Below are positions 24,588-32,738 of a DNA stretch of 43,076 nucleotides, one piece after another. The notes beneath the pieces are model-generated. The model saw only the letters and a program-made list of their open reading frames with translations. It was not told the DNA's origin and did not search any database. Source of the DNA: an uncultured Fidelibacterota bacterium (lineage in GTDB: Bacteria > Fidelibacterota > Marinisomatia > Marinisomatales > TCS55); assembly GCA_913049685.1 (NCBI GenBank), contig CAJWZD010000014.1, positions 1-43,076 on the forward strand. The letters run 5' to 3'. The translations under genes were made by a program, and so were the position numbers. Positions within the stretch are counted from its first letter, which is position 1, and the number at the start of each line of letters is the position of its first letter.

Positions 24588-25793
24588 TTATGCTAAAATT
24601 TTCGCAGTTTTTACAATGCTTTTAACAAGATTATCGATATCATGTGCATCGTTGTACAGATAAAAACTGGCTCTAGCTGATGCTGAGATTCCAAGCACAT
24701 TCATAATTGGTTGAGCGCAATGATGGCCTGCACGTATGCATATTTTATCGGTATCTAAGAACTTTGCTAAATCATGAGAATGAACATTTTGGATATTAAA
24801 TGGAATTACTGCGCCTCTGTTTGAAGGGTTTCCATATAGTTCCATTCCTTCGATTTTTGACAATTCGTCAATACCGTAATTTAGTAGTTGATCTTCATGC
24901 TGCTGAATGTTTTTTATACCAATGCTTTCAATAAACTCAATTGCTCTGCCAAGCCCAATGACTTGTGCTATATTTGGTGTTCCAGCTTCAAATTTCCATG
25001 GAATTTCATTCCACGTTGATTTGTCCATAGTCACGTTATTAATCATCTCACCACCACCTAAGAAAGGATCCATTTTTTCAAGAATTGTTTTTCTTCCAAT
25101 AAGAACGCCTACGCCAGTTGGGCCCACCATTTTATGTCCAGAAAAAACATAAAAATCACAATCAATTTTAGAAATATCTACAGCAAAATGCGGAACTGCT
25201 TGAGCTCCGTCAATTAGCGTTAGAACTCCTTTGGATTTTGCAAGATCTACAATTTTTGATATCGGATTAATTGTACCAAAAACATTGGACTGATGAACCA
25301 TTGCTAGTAACCCGGTTTCATTTAAATCTATTTCAATAGAAGACAAATCAAGCGTTCCATTCTTTTCTAATGGAAGGTATCTTAATTTAGAGGAGGTCCT
25401 TTCTGAAATTATTTGCCACGGGACTAGATTGCTATGATGCTCCATTTCAGTAACTAAAACTCCATTATCTTTATTTAAATTGCTAATGCCCCATGAATAT
25501 GCCACTAGATTTATTGACTCTGTCGAACTTCGTGTAAAGATTACTTCATGTGAATCAGGTACCTTTAGAAATTTTTTTATTTTTAATCTAACGCTTTCAA
25601 ATTCGTTGGTTGCTTTTTCGCCTATTTCATAAAGAGCGCGATGAACATTAGCATTGTAGTTAGAATAAAAGGATGAAACTGAATCAATAACACATTGCGG
25701 TTTTTGAGTTGTTGATGCTGAGTCAAGATATACTAAACCTTCTCTTTCCTGGTAAATAGGAAATTCTTTTCTAATATGGTTGGTATTGAGCAT
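24588..25793 (-). CDS. sufS: Cysteine desulfurase SufS
   Basis: The 401-residue PLP enzyme removes sulfur from cysteine for Fe-S cluster assembly. It has the group II desulfurase layout: YLDSASTTQKP at the start, TEMEHHSNLVPW, the PLP lysine 221 in SGHKMVGPTGVGVL, and the persulfide Cys359 in RAGHHCAQP. The His-His-Cys loop is the short form typical of SufS, which needs SufE for sulfur transfer, and sufE is two genes upstream. The start overlaps the sufT stop by 1 nt (TAATG). Location in the cytoplasm is expected. Confidence 0.96.
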   Translation of the reverse strand: MLNTNHIRKEFPIYQEREGLVYLDSASTTQKPQCVIDSVSSFYSNYNANVHRALYEIGEKATNEFESVRLKIKKFLKVPDSHEVIFTRSSTESINLVAYSWGISNLNKDNGVLVTEMEHHSNLVPWQIISERTSSKLRYLPLEKNGTLDLSSIEIDLNETGLLAMVHQSNVFGTINPISKIVDLAKSKGVLTLIDGAQAVPHFAVDISKIDCDFYVFSGHKMVGPTGVGVLIGRKTILEKMDPFLGGGEMINNVTMDKSTWNEIPWKFEAGTPNIAQVIGLGRAIEFIESIGIKNIQQHEDQLLNYGIDELSKIEGMELYGNPSNRGAVIPFNIQNVHSHDLAKFLDTDKICIRAGHHCAQPIMNVLGISASARASFYLYNDAHDIDNLVKSIVKTAKILA

Positions 25794-26347
25794 TAAAGCA
25801 TGCCCAGCTGGAGCTTTGCAGATTCATTGATCATGTCTCTGTCCCAAGGTGGATCCCAAACAAGCTCGACTTTAACATCAGCTGTTCCAGGAATTCCTTC
25901 AATTTTTTGTTTCACCTCGCCCGCTATCATATCTCCCATTCCACAGCCAGGCGCAGTCAAAGTCATTTTAATTTCTACATCTGAACCACCGCTTTGATTA
26001 TCATTTAATTCACAAGAATAAATCAATCCCAAATCAACAATATTTACAGGAATTTCTGGATCATAACATGTTTTCATTGCCTCCCAAACGGCTTTCTCAT
26101 TTGCCTTTCCATCGGTTTCAGTTTCTTCAAGCCATGGCTGAACTTCGGGTATTTTTCCAATTGCATCAGCATCAACCCCTTCTACTCTAACAAGATTACC
26201 TCGAATCATAACAGTATAAGAGCCACCGAGCGCTTGTGTTATATGTCCTTCTTCGCCTTTTTTTAGAGTAATTTTATTGCCAAATGGAATGAGGGTAGCT
26301 TCACAATCTCTCTCAATAGTTACTTGTTCATCTATATCTGAATACAT
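25793..26347 (-). CDS. sufT: SufT-type Fe-S assembly protein (DUF59 with N-terminal domain)
   Basis: The 184-residue protein has an N-terminal extension of about 80 residues (with CEATLIPFGNKITLKKGEEG and the TQALGGSYTVM segment). A DUF59/MIP18 domain follows: DPEIPVNIVDLGLIY, LTAPGCGMGDMI and ELVWDPPWDRDMI. The two-part architecture is that of SufT, which in other bacteria helps Fe-S cluster maturation or carrier function when demand is high. The conserved Cys in APGCGMG is present. It starts 2 nt after the sufE stop codon. A second DUF59 protein without extension is encoded near the operon start. Confidence 0.9.
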   Translation of the reverse strand: MYSDIDEQVTIERDCEATLIPFGNKITLKKGEEGHITQALGGSYTVMIRGNLVRVEGVDADAIGKIPEVQPWLEETETDGKANEKAVWEAMKTCYDPEIPVNIVDLGLIYSCELNDNQSGGSDVEIKMTLTAPGCGMGDMIAGEVKQKIEGIPGTADVKVELVWDPPWDRDMINESAKLQLGML

Positions 26348-26349
26348 AA

Positions 26350-26760
26350 TTATCCCAAAATCTCTTTTTGAATTTTATTTATTGCATTACTAAAGCCGTT
26401 TGTTCTTTGAGAGCTAATTGCTCGATCTAGACCAACGGACTCTAAAAATTTACTTCCATCTATTTCAATTATTTCGCTAGGAGAATGACCGTTAAATGAG
26501 CGCTCGATTAAGGACAATAAACCCTTAACGATCATTGCATCTGAATCTGTTTTAAAAAAAAGCTGATTGTTTTCATCTTCTTTAATGACCCAAGCTTGTG
26601 ATGTACATCCTTGGATTCGATTGATTTCAATTTTTTCATCTACTGATAAACCTTTAGATGTCTTTGCAAGATCTACGAGATATATGTACTTATCACGCGG
26701 ATCAGAAAAAATGGAAAATTCTTCCTTAATTAAATCTAATTTTTTATTTATTGAAGACAT
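26350..26760 (-). CDS. sufE: Sulfur acceptor SufE
   Basis: The 136-residue protein accepts the persulfide from SufS and passes it to SufB. The acceptor Cys52 lies in IQGCTSQAWV, the family signature, with DPRDKYIYLVDLAK before it and the C-terminal VGLDRAISSQRTNGFSNAI helix region after it. Length is typical. Its ATG overlaps the sufD stop by 1 nt (TAATG), so coupling of translation is likely. It lies between sufD and sufT, two genes before its partner sufS. Confidence 0.95.
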   Translation of the reverse strand: MSSINKKLDLIKEEFSIFSDPRDKYIYLVDLAKTSKGLSVDEKIEINRIQGCTSQAWVIKEDENNQLFFKTDSDAMIVKGLLSLIERSFNGHSPSEIIEIDGSKFLESVGLDRAISSQRTNGFSNAINKIQKEILG

Positions 26761-28049
26761 TATTTCATTATCTTTTGAAGTTGCTGTGATGCTATTTTAT
26801 TTAAGTATTCACTGATATGCTTATCATTAACTAATTCACTAATATCTGAAATAAATCCATTCATTATGAGCTCCATAGATTTCTTATGGCTCAATCCTCT
26901 TGATTTTAAGTAGAACAAGGCTTCGGGGTCAATTTGCCCAGTTGTAGACCCGTGAGAGCATTTCACATCTTCAGCGTAAATTTCTAGTTGGGGATTTGCG
27001 TTCATCAGAGCTGAGGGACTTAAGACTAAATTTTTATTCGATTGATTAGCGTCAGTCTGTCTGGTGTGTTCTTCAACGATCACTTTTCCATTAAACACAC
27101 CTGAAGATTCATCCGAAAGTATATATTTGAACAACTGATTACTTTGACATGAGTCGCTTGAATGCTCAACGATTATACGTTGGTCATGATGCTGCTCATT
27201 GTCAACCAAAGATAAAGCATTATAATTTGCGCTAGAGTTGGCATCGCAAAACTTTAAATTAATATTATGTCTATAAAGCGAGCTTCCAATTGAGGTATTA
27301 TTTACATTCAAAGTACTTCCTTGGCTTAGCCCATAAAATGAATTAGCAACATGATGAGAGCCACTTGTTTCCTCTTGAATTCGAATATGATCCATAAAAG
27401 AATTTTGACCTAATTCAACTAAGGTGACACAATTATTAAAGTACCCAATTGAAGTAGAACCAATATAATGTTCAACAAAAGTTGCTTTTGAATTATTTCC
27501 TAGCTCAAAAACAAAACGAGGGTGGTTCATTATTTCATTTTGAATAGCAGTTGTTAAATAAATTATTTGTATTGGATTTGATAGAACAGTATTCTCCTCA
27601 ACCTGTACGCAAATTCCAGAATTCATCATCGATGTGTTCAGGGAATAGAATGGGTTCAGCCCTTTGGACCATTTAGATTCCATATTTTTATGTGAATAAA
27701 ACTCGGGATGTGAAAAGTAATGGTCGGCCCCTGAAGAAATAGTAACGTTTTTCGGCAATTTTGATAAACCTGGTTGGTAATGACCATTAATTATCAGCAG
27801 TAAATGTGAATGGGGAATTTGGCCTGGAACAATACCAGGAGGCTTAATGACATCGTTTGCAGAAGAGAGGCGAAAGTCACCAGCGTTCAAAGAAGAAAAA
27901 TTTGTGAATTGCCAGTCTTCCCATTTGCTAGTAGGGAGACCGGTCTCCATAAAATTTTCAAAGGACTTTTTTCTCAATTTAATAAGCGTATCATTTTCAT
28001 CTTTATTTAAATCTAGAAAAGAATCAAATTCGTCTCTAAAGTATTTCAT
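26760..28049 (-). CDS. sufD: SufD scaffold subunit
   Basis: The 429-residue protein is the SufD subunit of the SufBC2D scaffold on which clusters are built. It opens with a helical region including GLPTSKWEDWQFTNFSSL. The beta-helix core follows, with VEHYIGSTSIGYFNN and NGKVIVEEHTRQTDANQSNK. The C-terminal signature includes HGSTTGQIDPEALFYLKSRG (20 residues), then SHKKSMELIMNGF. The invariant His of that signature (HGST) is kept. It overlaps sufC by 4 nt (ATGA). Sequence divergence in the N-terminal half is usual for SufD. Confidence 0.94.
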   Translation of the reverse strand: MKYFRDEFDSFLDLNKDENDTLIKLRKKSFENFMETGLPTSKWEDWQFTNFSSLNAGDFRLSSANDVIKPPGIVPGQIPHSHLLLIINGHYQPGLSKLPKNVTISSGADHYFSHPEFYSHKNMESKWSKGLNPFYSLNTSMMNSGICVQVEENTVLSNPIQIIYLTTAIQNEIMNHPRFVFELGNNSKATFVEHYIGSTSIGYFNNCVTLVELGQNSFMDHIRIQEETSGSHHVANSFYGLSQGSTLNVNNTSIGSSLYRHNINLKFCDANSSANYNALSLVDNEQHHDQRIIVEHSSDSCQSNQLFKYILSDESSGVFNGKVIVEEHTRQTDANQSNKNLVLSPSALMNANPQLEIYAEDVKCSHGSTTGQIDPEALFYLKSRGLSHKKSMELIMNGFISDISELVNDKHISEYLNKIASQQLQKIMK

Positions 28050-28786
28050 GACTCTAGCCAGGAATATCCTTTTTTCTCAACCTCTTGGGCAAGAGAGATA
28101 TCTCCAGATTTAACAATTTTTCCATCAATCAATATATGAATGAAGTCAGGCTCCATATACTCAAGGAGGCGCTGATAATGTGTTATCGCAATGAAAGACC
28201 GAGTAGAATCACGAAAATCATTAACGCCTTTTGCTACTATTTTAAGCGCATCTATATCTAACCCAGAGTCTGTCTCGTCCAATATTGATAATTTGGGCTC
28301 CAAAGTAAGCATTTGTAAAATTTCATTCCGTTTTTTTTCTCCACCAGAAAAACCATCGTTTACTGCTCTACTCAAGTATTTTTCATCCATATTGACCAAT
28401 TTTAACTTTTCTCGAATGAGCCGCATAAAGTCAGCTGCATTGATCTCCTTTTTTCCAAAATGCTTTAACTGCGCATTTAAAGCAGCTCTTAGAAAATATG
28501 TATTATTTACACCAGGTATTACAACAGGGTATTGAAAAGACATAAATATTCCTTCTAGCGCACGATCTTCTGGAGCCATTTCATTAAGATCGATTCCATT
28601 GAATTCTATTTTACCTGAGATTATATCATAATCATCACGTCCAGTAATGATATTTGCAAGCGTGCTTTTTCCAGAACCATTTCTACCCATAATTGCATGG
28701 AGCTCTCCAGGGTTGACTTTTAAATTCAAGCCGTTTAAAATAGCTTTCCCTTTTACTCCAGCATGTAAATTTTTTATTTCTAGCAT
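28046..28786 (-). CDS. sufC: Fe-S assembly ATPase SufC
   Basis: The 246-residue ABC-type ATPase powers the SufBC2D scaffold. Walker A is GRNGSGKST (34-42). The signature loop is FSGGEKKRNEILQ, the SufC-specific variant of LSGGQ. Walker B is LSILDETDSGLDID, and the switch His is in AITHYQRLLEYM. No membrane domain is present. It lies 21 nt after sufB and overlaps sufD by 4 nt, the conserved sufBCD order. Confidence 0.97.
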   Translation of the reverse strand: MLEIKNLHAGVKGKAILNGLNLKVNPGELHAIMGRNGSGKSTLANIITGRDDYDIISGKIEFNGIDLNEMAPEDRALEGIFMSFQYPVVIPGVNNTYFLRAALNAQLKHFGKKEINAADFMRLIREKLKLVNMDEKYLSRAVNDGFSGGEKKRNEILQMLTLEPKLSILDETDSGLDIDALKIVAKGVNDFRDSTRSFIAITHYQRLLEYMEPDFIHILIDGKIVKSGDISLAQEVEKKGYSWLES

Positions 28787-28807
28787 TTTATGCTCAATTA
28801 TTCAACA

Positions 28808-30256
28808 TTAGCCAACAGATCCCTCAAGGCTAACTTCCATTAATTTTTGAGCTTCAACAGCAAACTCCATCGGCAACTCGTTAAACACTTCCTTGCAAAA
28901 ACCATTAACTATCATTGAAACAGCATCTTCTGTAGATACTCCTCTCTGGTTACAGTAAAACAGTTGGTCTTCACCGATCCTTGAAGTTGACGCCTCATGC
29001 TCCATTTGTGCTGAAGGATTTCTTACATCAATATACGGAAAGGTGTGAGCTCCACACTCATCACCAATCAGGATTGAATCACACTGAGAAAAGTTTCGCG
29101 CGTTTTCTGCACCTTTCATTATTTTAACGCCACCGCGATATGTATTTTGACCTTTTCCAGCTGAAATCCCTTTAGATATGATAGTGCTTTTAGTATTCTT
29201 GCCAATATGAATCATTTTTGTTCCCGTGTCAGCCTGCTGAAAATTATTCGATAAGGCCACTGAATAAAACTCTCCCACAGAGTTATCGCCTTTAAGAATG
29301 CAGCTTGGATACTTCCACGTCAGTGCGGATCCGGTTTCTACTTGAGTCCATGAGATCTTTGAATTATCTCCAATACAATTACCTCTCTTTGTCACAAAAT
29401 TGTATATTCCGCCCTTACCGGTTTTTGGATTTCCAGGATACCAATTTTGTACAGTAGAATATTTGATTTCAGCATTATCGTGAGCAATAAGCTCAACTAC
29501 TGCAGCATGGAGTTGATTTTCGTCTCTCATGGGAGCAGTACATCCCTCTAGATAGCTAACATGACTATCATTATCTGCTATTATTAGAGTGCGCTCAAAT
29601 TGGCCTGTTTTTGCGGCATTTATTCTAAAGTAGGTTGATAGTTCCATGGGACATCTTACGCCTTTAGGTATGTAAACAAAACTACCATCACTAAAAACCG
29701 CGGAGTTGAGAGCGCCAAAGTAATTATCAGAAACTGGAACTACGCTCCCTAAATATTTTTTAACCAGACTGGGATGGTTTTTAACCGCTTCAGAGAAAGA
29801 GCAAAAAATTACACCATGTTTCTCGAGTTCTTCTTTGAAAGTCGTAGTAACTGAGACGCTGTCAAAAACAGCATCCACTGCTACATTAGAAAGCATTTTT
29901 TGCTCTTCAAGTGGTATACCAAGCTTGTCATATGTTTTCAATAATTCCGGATCAACTTCATCTAAACTTTTGAGTTTTTTTTGTTTTTTTGGAGCCGAGT
30001 AGTACGAAATTTTCTGAAAATCTATTTTCGAATATTTAAGCTTTGACCAATCCGGCTCTTCCATTTCAAGCCATCTATGATAAGCTTTTAATCTCCAGTC
30101 TAAAAGCCAGTCAGGCTCATTTTTTTTAGCGGAAATAAACCTAATGACATCATCACTAAGCCCCGGGGGAAGAGTGTCTTGTTCAATATCCGTTGTAAAT
30201 CCATATTCATATTCTTGCTTTATCGCCGAATCAATTATTTGTTGGTTTTTACTCAT
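28808..30256 (-). CDS. sufB: SufB scaffold subunit
   Basis: The 482-residue protein is the main Fe-S scaffold subunit. It opens [19 protein letters not shown] and continues with [38 protein letters not shown]-like family segments, [18 protein letters not shown] and the C-terminal signature [19 protein letters not shown]. Cys in SQCDS and in FYCNQRG are conserved positions. I chose the ATG at 30254-30256, 7 nt after the sufA stop, because the open frame to 30307 lies inside sufA and adds residues not seen in SufB. It is the fourth gene of the operon. Confidence 0.95.
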   Translation of the reverse strand: MSKNQQIIDSAIKQEYEYGFTTDIEQDTLPPGLSDDVIRFISAKKNEPDWLLDWRLKAYHRWLEMEEPDWSKLKYSKIDFQKISYYSAPKKQKKLKSLDEVDPELLKTYDKLGIPLEEQKMLSNVAVDAVFDSVSVTTTFKEELEKHGVIFCSFSEAVKNHPSLVKKYLGSVVPVSDNYFGALNSAVFSDGSFVYIPKGVRCPMELSTYFRINAAKTGQFERTLIIADNDSHVSYLEGCTAPMRDENQLHAAVVELIAHDNAEIKYSTVQNWYPGNPKTGKGGIYNFVTKRGNCIGDNSKISWTQVETGSALTWKYPSCILKGDNSVGEFYSVALSNNFQQADTGTKMIHIGKNTKSTIISKGISAGKGQNTYRGGVKIMKGAENARNFSQCDSILIGDECGAHTFPYIDVRNPSAQMEHEASTSRIGEDQLFYCNQRGVSTEDAVSMIVNGFCKEVFNELPMEFAVEAQKLMEVSLEGSVG

Positions 30257-30263
30257 ATTATAA

Positions 30264-30623
30264 TTAGGCTGAAAAAGAGGTTCCGCAGCCGCAAGTCCTT
30301 TCTGCATTGGGATTCACAATTTTGAATCCACCATTTAAAATATCATTTGAGAAGTCAATTTTTATGCCTTTTAAGTATAAGTAGCTTTTTAGATCGCAAA
30401 AAATTCGCATACCTTGGCTTTCGAAAACTTTATCAAATTCTTTCTGCTTTTCTTCAAAAGACATATTATAGTTTAGACCTGAGCAGCCTCCAGTAGTTAC
30501 TTCCATCCTAAGTCCAAAACCTTTTTTCCCTTCACCCTCCATGACAGCCGCAAGTCTGTCAGCAGCTTTTTTAGTCATTTCAATTCCTGCATCAAAAATC
30601 TCTTTGGTAGTTGTGTTACTCAT
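30264..30623 (-). CDS. A-type Fe-S carrier protein (SufA/IscA family)
   Basis: This 119-residue HesB/IscA protein carries Fe-S clusters or iron to target enzymes. The three ligand cysteines are present: Cys47 in [11 protein letters not shown], and Cys111 and Cys113 in [10 protein letters not shown] chose the ATG at 30621-30623 because it forms a TAATG overlap with the preceding stop, as elsewhere in this operon, and a GAGGAG motif lies 8-9 nt upstream. A GTG at 30632 is an alternative adding three residues. It ends just before sufB. Which A-type subgroup it belongs to is not certain. Confidence 0.92.
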   Translation of the reverse strand: MSNTTTKEIFDAGIEMTKKAADRLAAVMEGEGKKGFGLRMEVTTGGCSGLNYNMSFEEKQKEFDKVFESQGMRIFCDLKSYLYLKGIKIDFSNDILNGGFKIVNPNAERTCGCGTSFSA

Positions 30624-31000
30624 TACTCCCACTCCTCATTTATTTTAATATGATCATGATTTTCAGGTTTCACTATACCCAGACCTAATTTTTTCTTTGC
30701 TTCTTCTGTTATCATCTCAGGATTCCATGGTGGATCAAAAGTGACCTCAACAAAAGCCTGATTGACTTTATCAAGAGCCTCTAGCTTGTTTCGAACATCT
30801 TGAGAGATTTGATCGCCCATTGTACACCCTGGAGTAGTTAAAGACATTATAATGTTAATATCCGATTTTGTTTCATCATATGCTTCTTGGATTTTAATAT
30901 CATATATGAGACCGAGATTCCAGAGATCTACTGGAAGCTCAGGATCAAAACATTGTTTTAAAATTTTAATTACTTCCTCTTTTTGAACTAAACCTTTCAT
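30623..31000 (-). CDS. DUF59/MIP18-family Fe-S assembly protein
   Basis: The 125-residue protein is a single DUF59 domain: FDPELPVDLWNLGLIYDI, SLTTPGCTMGDQI and EVTFDPPWNPEMITEEAKKKLG. It lacks the N-terminal domain of SufT and ends in a charged tail with KPENHDHIKINEEWE. Relatives are annotated as SUF-system proteins or PaaD/MIP18-like carriers that help deliver clusters. The Cys in TPGCTMG is conserved. Its ATG overlaps the regulator's TGA (ATGA), so it is translated directly after the regulator. Together with SufT this gives the operon two DUF59 proteins. Confidence 0.88.
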   Translation of the reverse strand: MKGLVQKEEVIKILKQCFDPELPVDLWNLGLIYDIKIQEAYDETKSDINIIMSLTTPGCTMGDQISQDVRNKLEALDKVNQAFVEVTFDPPWNPEMITEEAKKKLGLGIVKPENHDHIKINEEWE

Positions 31001-31395
31001 TGGGTTATCTCCAACAGTGTAGTCTTTGAAAACATATCACGCATATTTTGATTAATTTTTTGAATAGGGCTTAAAATATTACATGCCTTCATTTGCAAGC
31101 AATCTGTATTGAAATAGCAGTCCATTAGACCAAGAGGTCCCTCAAGTTTTTCAAAAAAATCTTTAAGAGATATTTTTTTTAAGTCAGCCTTGATTTTGTA
31201 TCCACCCGTAGGGCCCTTCACGGCTTGAATTAAACCGTCTCTAGTCATTTGCTGAAGGATTTTTGCTAACAGATGCTGCGGTATTCCGTATTTTGAAGCA
31301 ATCTGACTTGCGCTCGAAACAGAGTTATTGGGACTCTGTTGCATATGACGCAATGCTATCAATGCATATTCAACTTTTCGAGTAATCTTTAACAT
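30997..31395 (-). CDS. Rrf2-family Fe-S-sensing regulator of the suf operon (IscR-like)
   Basis: The 132-residue protein has the Rrf2 winged helix-turn-helix (KITRKVEYALIALRHM, then GIPQHLLAKILQQMTRDGLI and GPTGGYKI). A cysteine triad follows: Cys93, Cys99 and Cys105, spaced C-x5-C-x5-C. This is exactly the spacing of the 2Fe-2S ligands in E. coli IscR. It should sense cluster status and control the operon it heads. A perfect inverted repeat lies about 58-84 nt upstream of its ATG. It overlaps the next gene by 4 nt. Whether it acts as repressor or activator is not known. Confidence 0.92.
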   Translation of the reverse strand: MLKITRKVEYALIALRHMQQSPNNSVSSASQIASKYGIPQHLLAKILQQMTRDGLIQAVKGPTGGYKIKADLKKISLKDFFEKLEGPLGLMDCYFNTDCLQMKACNILSPIQKINQNMRDMFSKTTLLEITQ

Positions 31396-31452
31396 ATTCT
31401 ATAGCTTTCGAAGCACATAAATTTAAATAATTAAAAATCGGTCTACAACAAG

Positions 31453-31479
31453 TATATACGACAATTTTAATCGTATATA
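31453..31479. promoter_or_regulatory. Perfect inverted repeat, candidate Rrf2-regulator operator of suf
   Basis: TATATACGA (31453-31461) and TCGTATATA (31471-31479) are perfect 9-bp inverted arms around a 9-nt A/T spacer. Overall length and symmetry resemble IscR type-1-like operators. On the minus strand the right end includes TATACT, a good -10 hexamer, so a bound regulator would cover the promoter. It lies between selD and the regulator gene. Confidence 0.7.
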
Positions 31480-31485
31480 AAATTA

Positions 31486-32535
31486 TTAAATTATTTTAAC
31501 TAATTTTGAGGATTGGACGGTTACATTTCCTACAATATGGGCATTAATATTTGAAGATGAATTATATGTTTTGATGTAATTGTTTGCTTGATCAGAGGGA
31601 AGTGAGATTAACAATCCTCCTGATGTTTGAGCATCGGATAACATCATTTGTTGCGTGATGGATATGCTATCGTTATACTCACAGTAATTTGAGACGTAAT
31701 CATGATTTCGTTTTGTACCCGATGGAATAAAACCATTATTTGCTAGCTCTTCGACTCCAGGAAAAAATGGAATACTTTCAAAATCTAAATCCATAGAAAC
31801 ATTACTAGACTTGCACATTTCAATCAAATGGCCTAGCAGGCCAAAACCAGTAATGTCTGTTGCAGCATTTACCTTATGCTCATGCATAATATTAGCAGCA
31901 TCTTTATTTAATGTTTTCATTGATTCAGCAGCAGTTGTTTCAACATCGATTTGAACTTGACCATTTTTGAGGGCAGTTGATATTATACCTGTTCCAATTG
32001 GCTTAGTTAGAATTAAGACATCTCCTGCATTTGCTCCAGAATTACGAATTAACTTATCTTCGTTAACCTCACCATTAACTATCAAACCATACTTTGGTTC
32101 TTTGTCATCAATTGAGTGGCCGCCTAGAATTTGTATTCCAGCTTCACTGGCTTTATCAGATCCTCCTTTAAGAATTTGTCCTGCAACTTCTTTTGGTAAG
32201 TCATTTATTGGAAAACCAAAAATATTTAGTGCAAAAGTAGGTGTCGCTCCCATTGCGTAAATATCAGATAAAGCATTTGCTGCAGCTATCTGACCAAAAG
32301 TGTACGGATCATCAACTATTGGTGTAAAAAAATCTACACTTTGAACTAAAAGTTTATCATTTGAAATACGAACTGCAGCCGCATCATCATTCTCATCAAA
32401 ACCAACAATAACTTTTTCACTATTTTCATTTTTAAGATTACTCAGAACCTGAGCAAGGTCTTTAGGACCGATCTTGCATGCTCAACCAGCTCCATGAGAA
32501 TATTGAGTAAGCTTTATTTTATTAAAAGATTTCAT
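31486..32535 (-). CDS. selD: Selenide, water dikinase SelD, selenocysteine-containing (in-frame UGA)
   Basis: SelD makes selenophosphate from selenide and ATP, the selenium donor for selenocysteine. The frame from ATG 32533-32535 reads MKSFNKIKLTQYSHGAG, then UGA (32482-32484), then ACKIGPKDLAQVL, and stays open to the stop at 31486. The total is 349 residues with U18. The UGA falls exactly at the catalytic Cys position of the LTQYSHGAGC motif, the known selenocysteine site of SelD. Further family segments are VQSVDFFTPIVDDPYTFGQI and DIYAMGATPTFALNIFGFP. A naive gene caller would report only the 255-residue part from 32253. It is divergent from korA and directly upstream of the suf operon on the same strand. 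Confidence 0.95.
32450..32484 (-). promoter_or_regulatory. Candidate bacterial SECIS hairpin at the selD UGA
   Basis: Starting with the UGA itself, the minus-strand RNA can fold as UGA/UCA, GCAA/UUGC and an apical GGUC/GACC stem with a five-base CUAAA loop, with asymmetric bulges between. A hairpin immediately downstream of UGA is what bacterial SelB recognises. Individual pairs are read by eye; a folding calculation would refine them. Confidence 0.65.
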
Positions 32536-32691
32536 TTATCAATTTAAACTACCTAAGTCACCTAAATAAAGTGGTTCTAGAAATATTTTAAATTTATTCA
32601 CAATACGTTGTTTTTCTTTTCATCAAATTCATAAATTGGATCTTATTAGAAGACAAATAAATACGATTTAAGATTTATTTAAGTCTAGTTT

Positions 32692-32721
32692 AACGCAAGC
32701 GTTTAATATTTAAATATTAAA
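32692..32721. promoter_or_regulatory. Two adjacent palindromes in front of korA
   Basis: AACGCAAGCGTT (32692-32703, arms AACGC/GCGTT) is followed directly by a perfect 20-bp palindrome with half site TTTAATATTT (32702-32711). The pair ends 17 nt before the korA ATG, just ahead of the AAGGA ribosome-binding site. An operator is plausible; the A/T-only palindrome alone could arise by chance. Confidence 0.45.
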
Positions 32722-32738
32722 GAAATCAAGGAATTCAA

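Noticed and set aside
30257-30307. SufB start at an ATG at 30307
   Set aside because: This would lie within the sufA reading region and add 17 residues not found in SufB; the ATG at 30256, 7 nt after the sufA stop, gives the family's usual N-terminus.
31486-32253. A 255-codon SelD frame beginning at an internal ATG, or a selD pseudogene broken by a stop
   Set aside because: SelD homology runs without interruption upstream of 32253 through the UGA to the ATG at 32535, and UGA stands exactly at the known Sec position. The gene is intact and translated through UGA.
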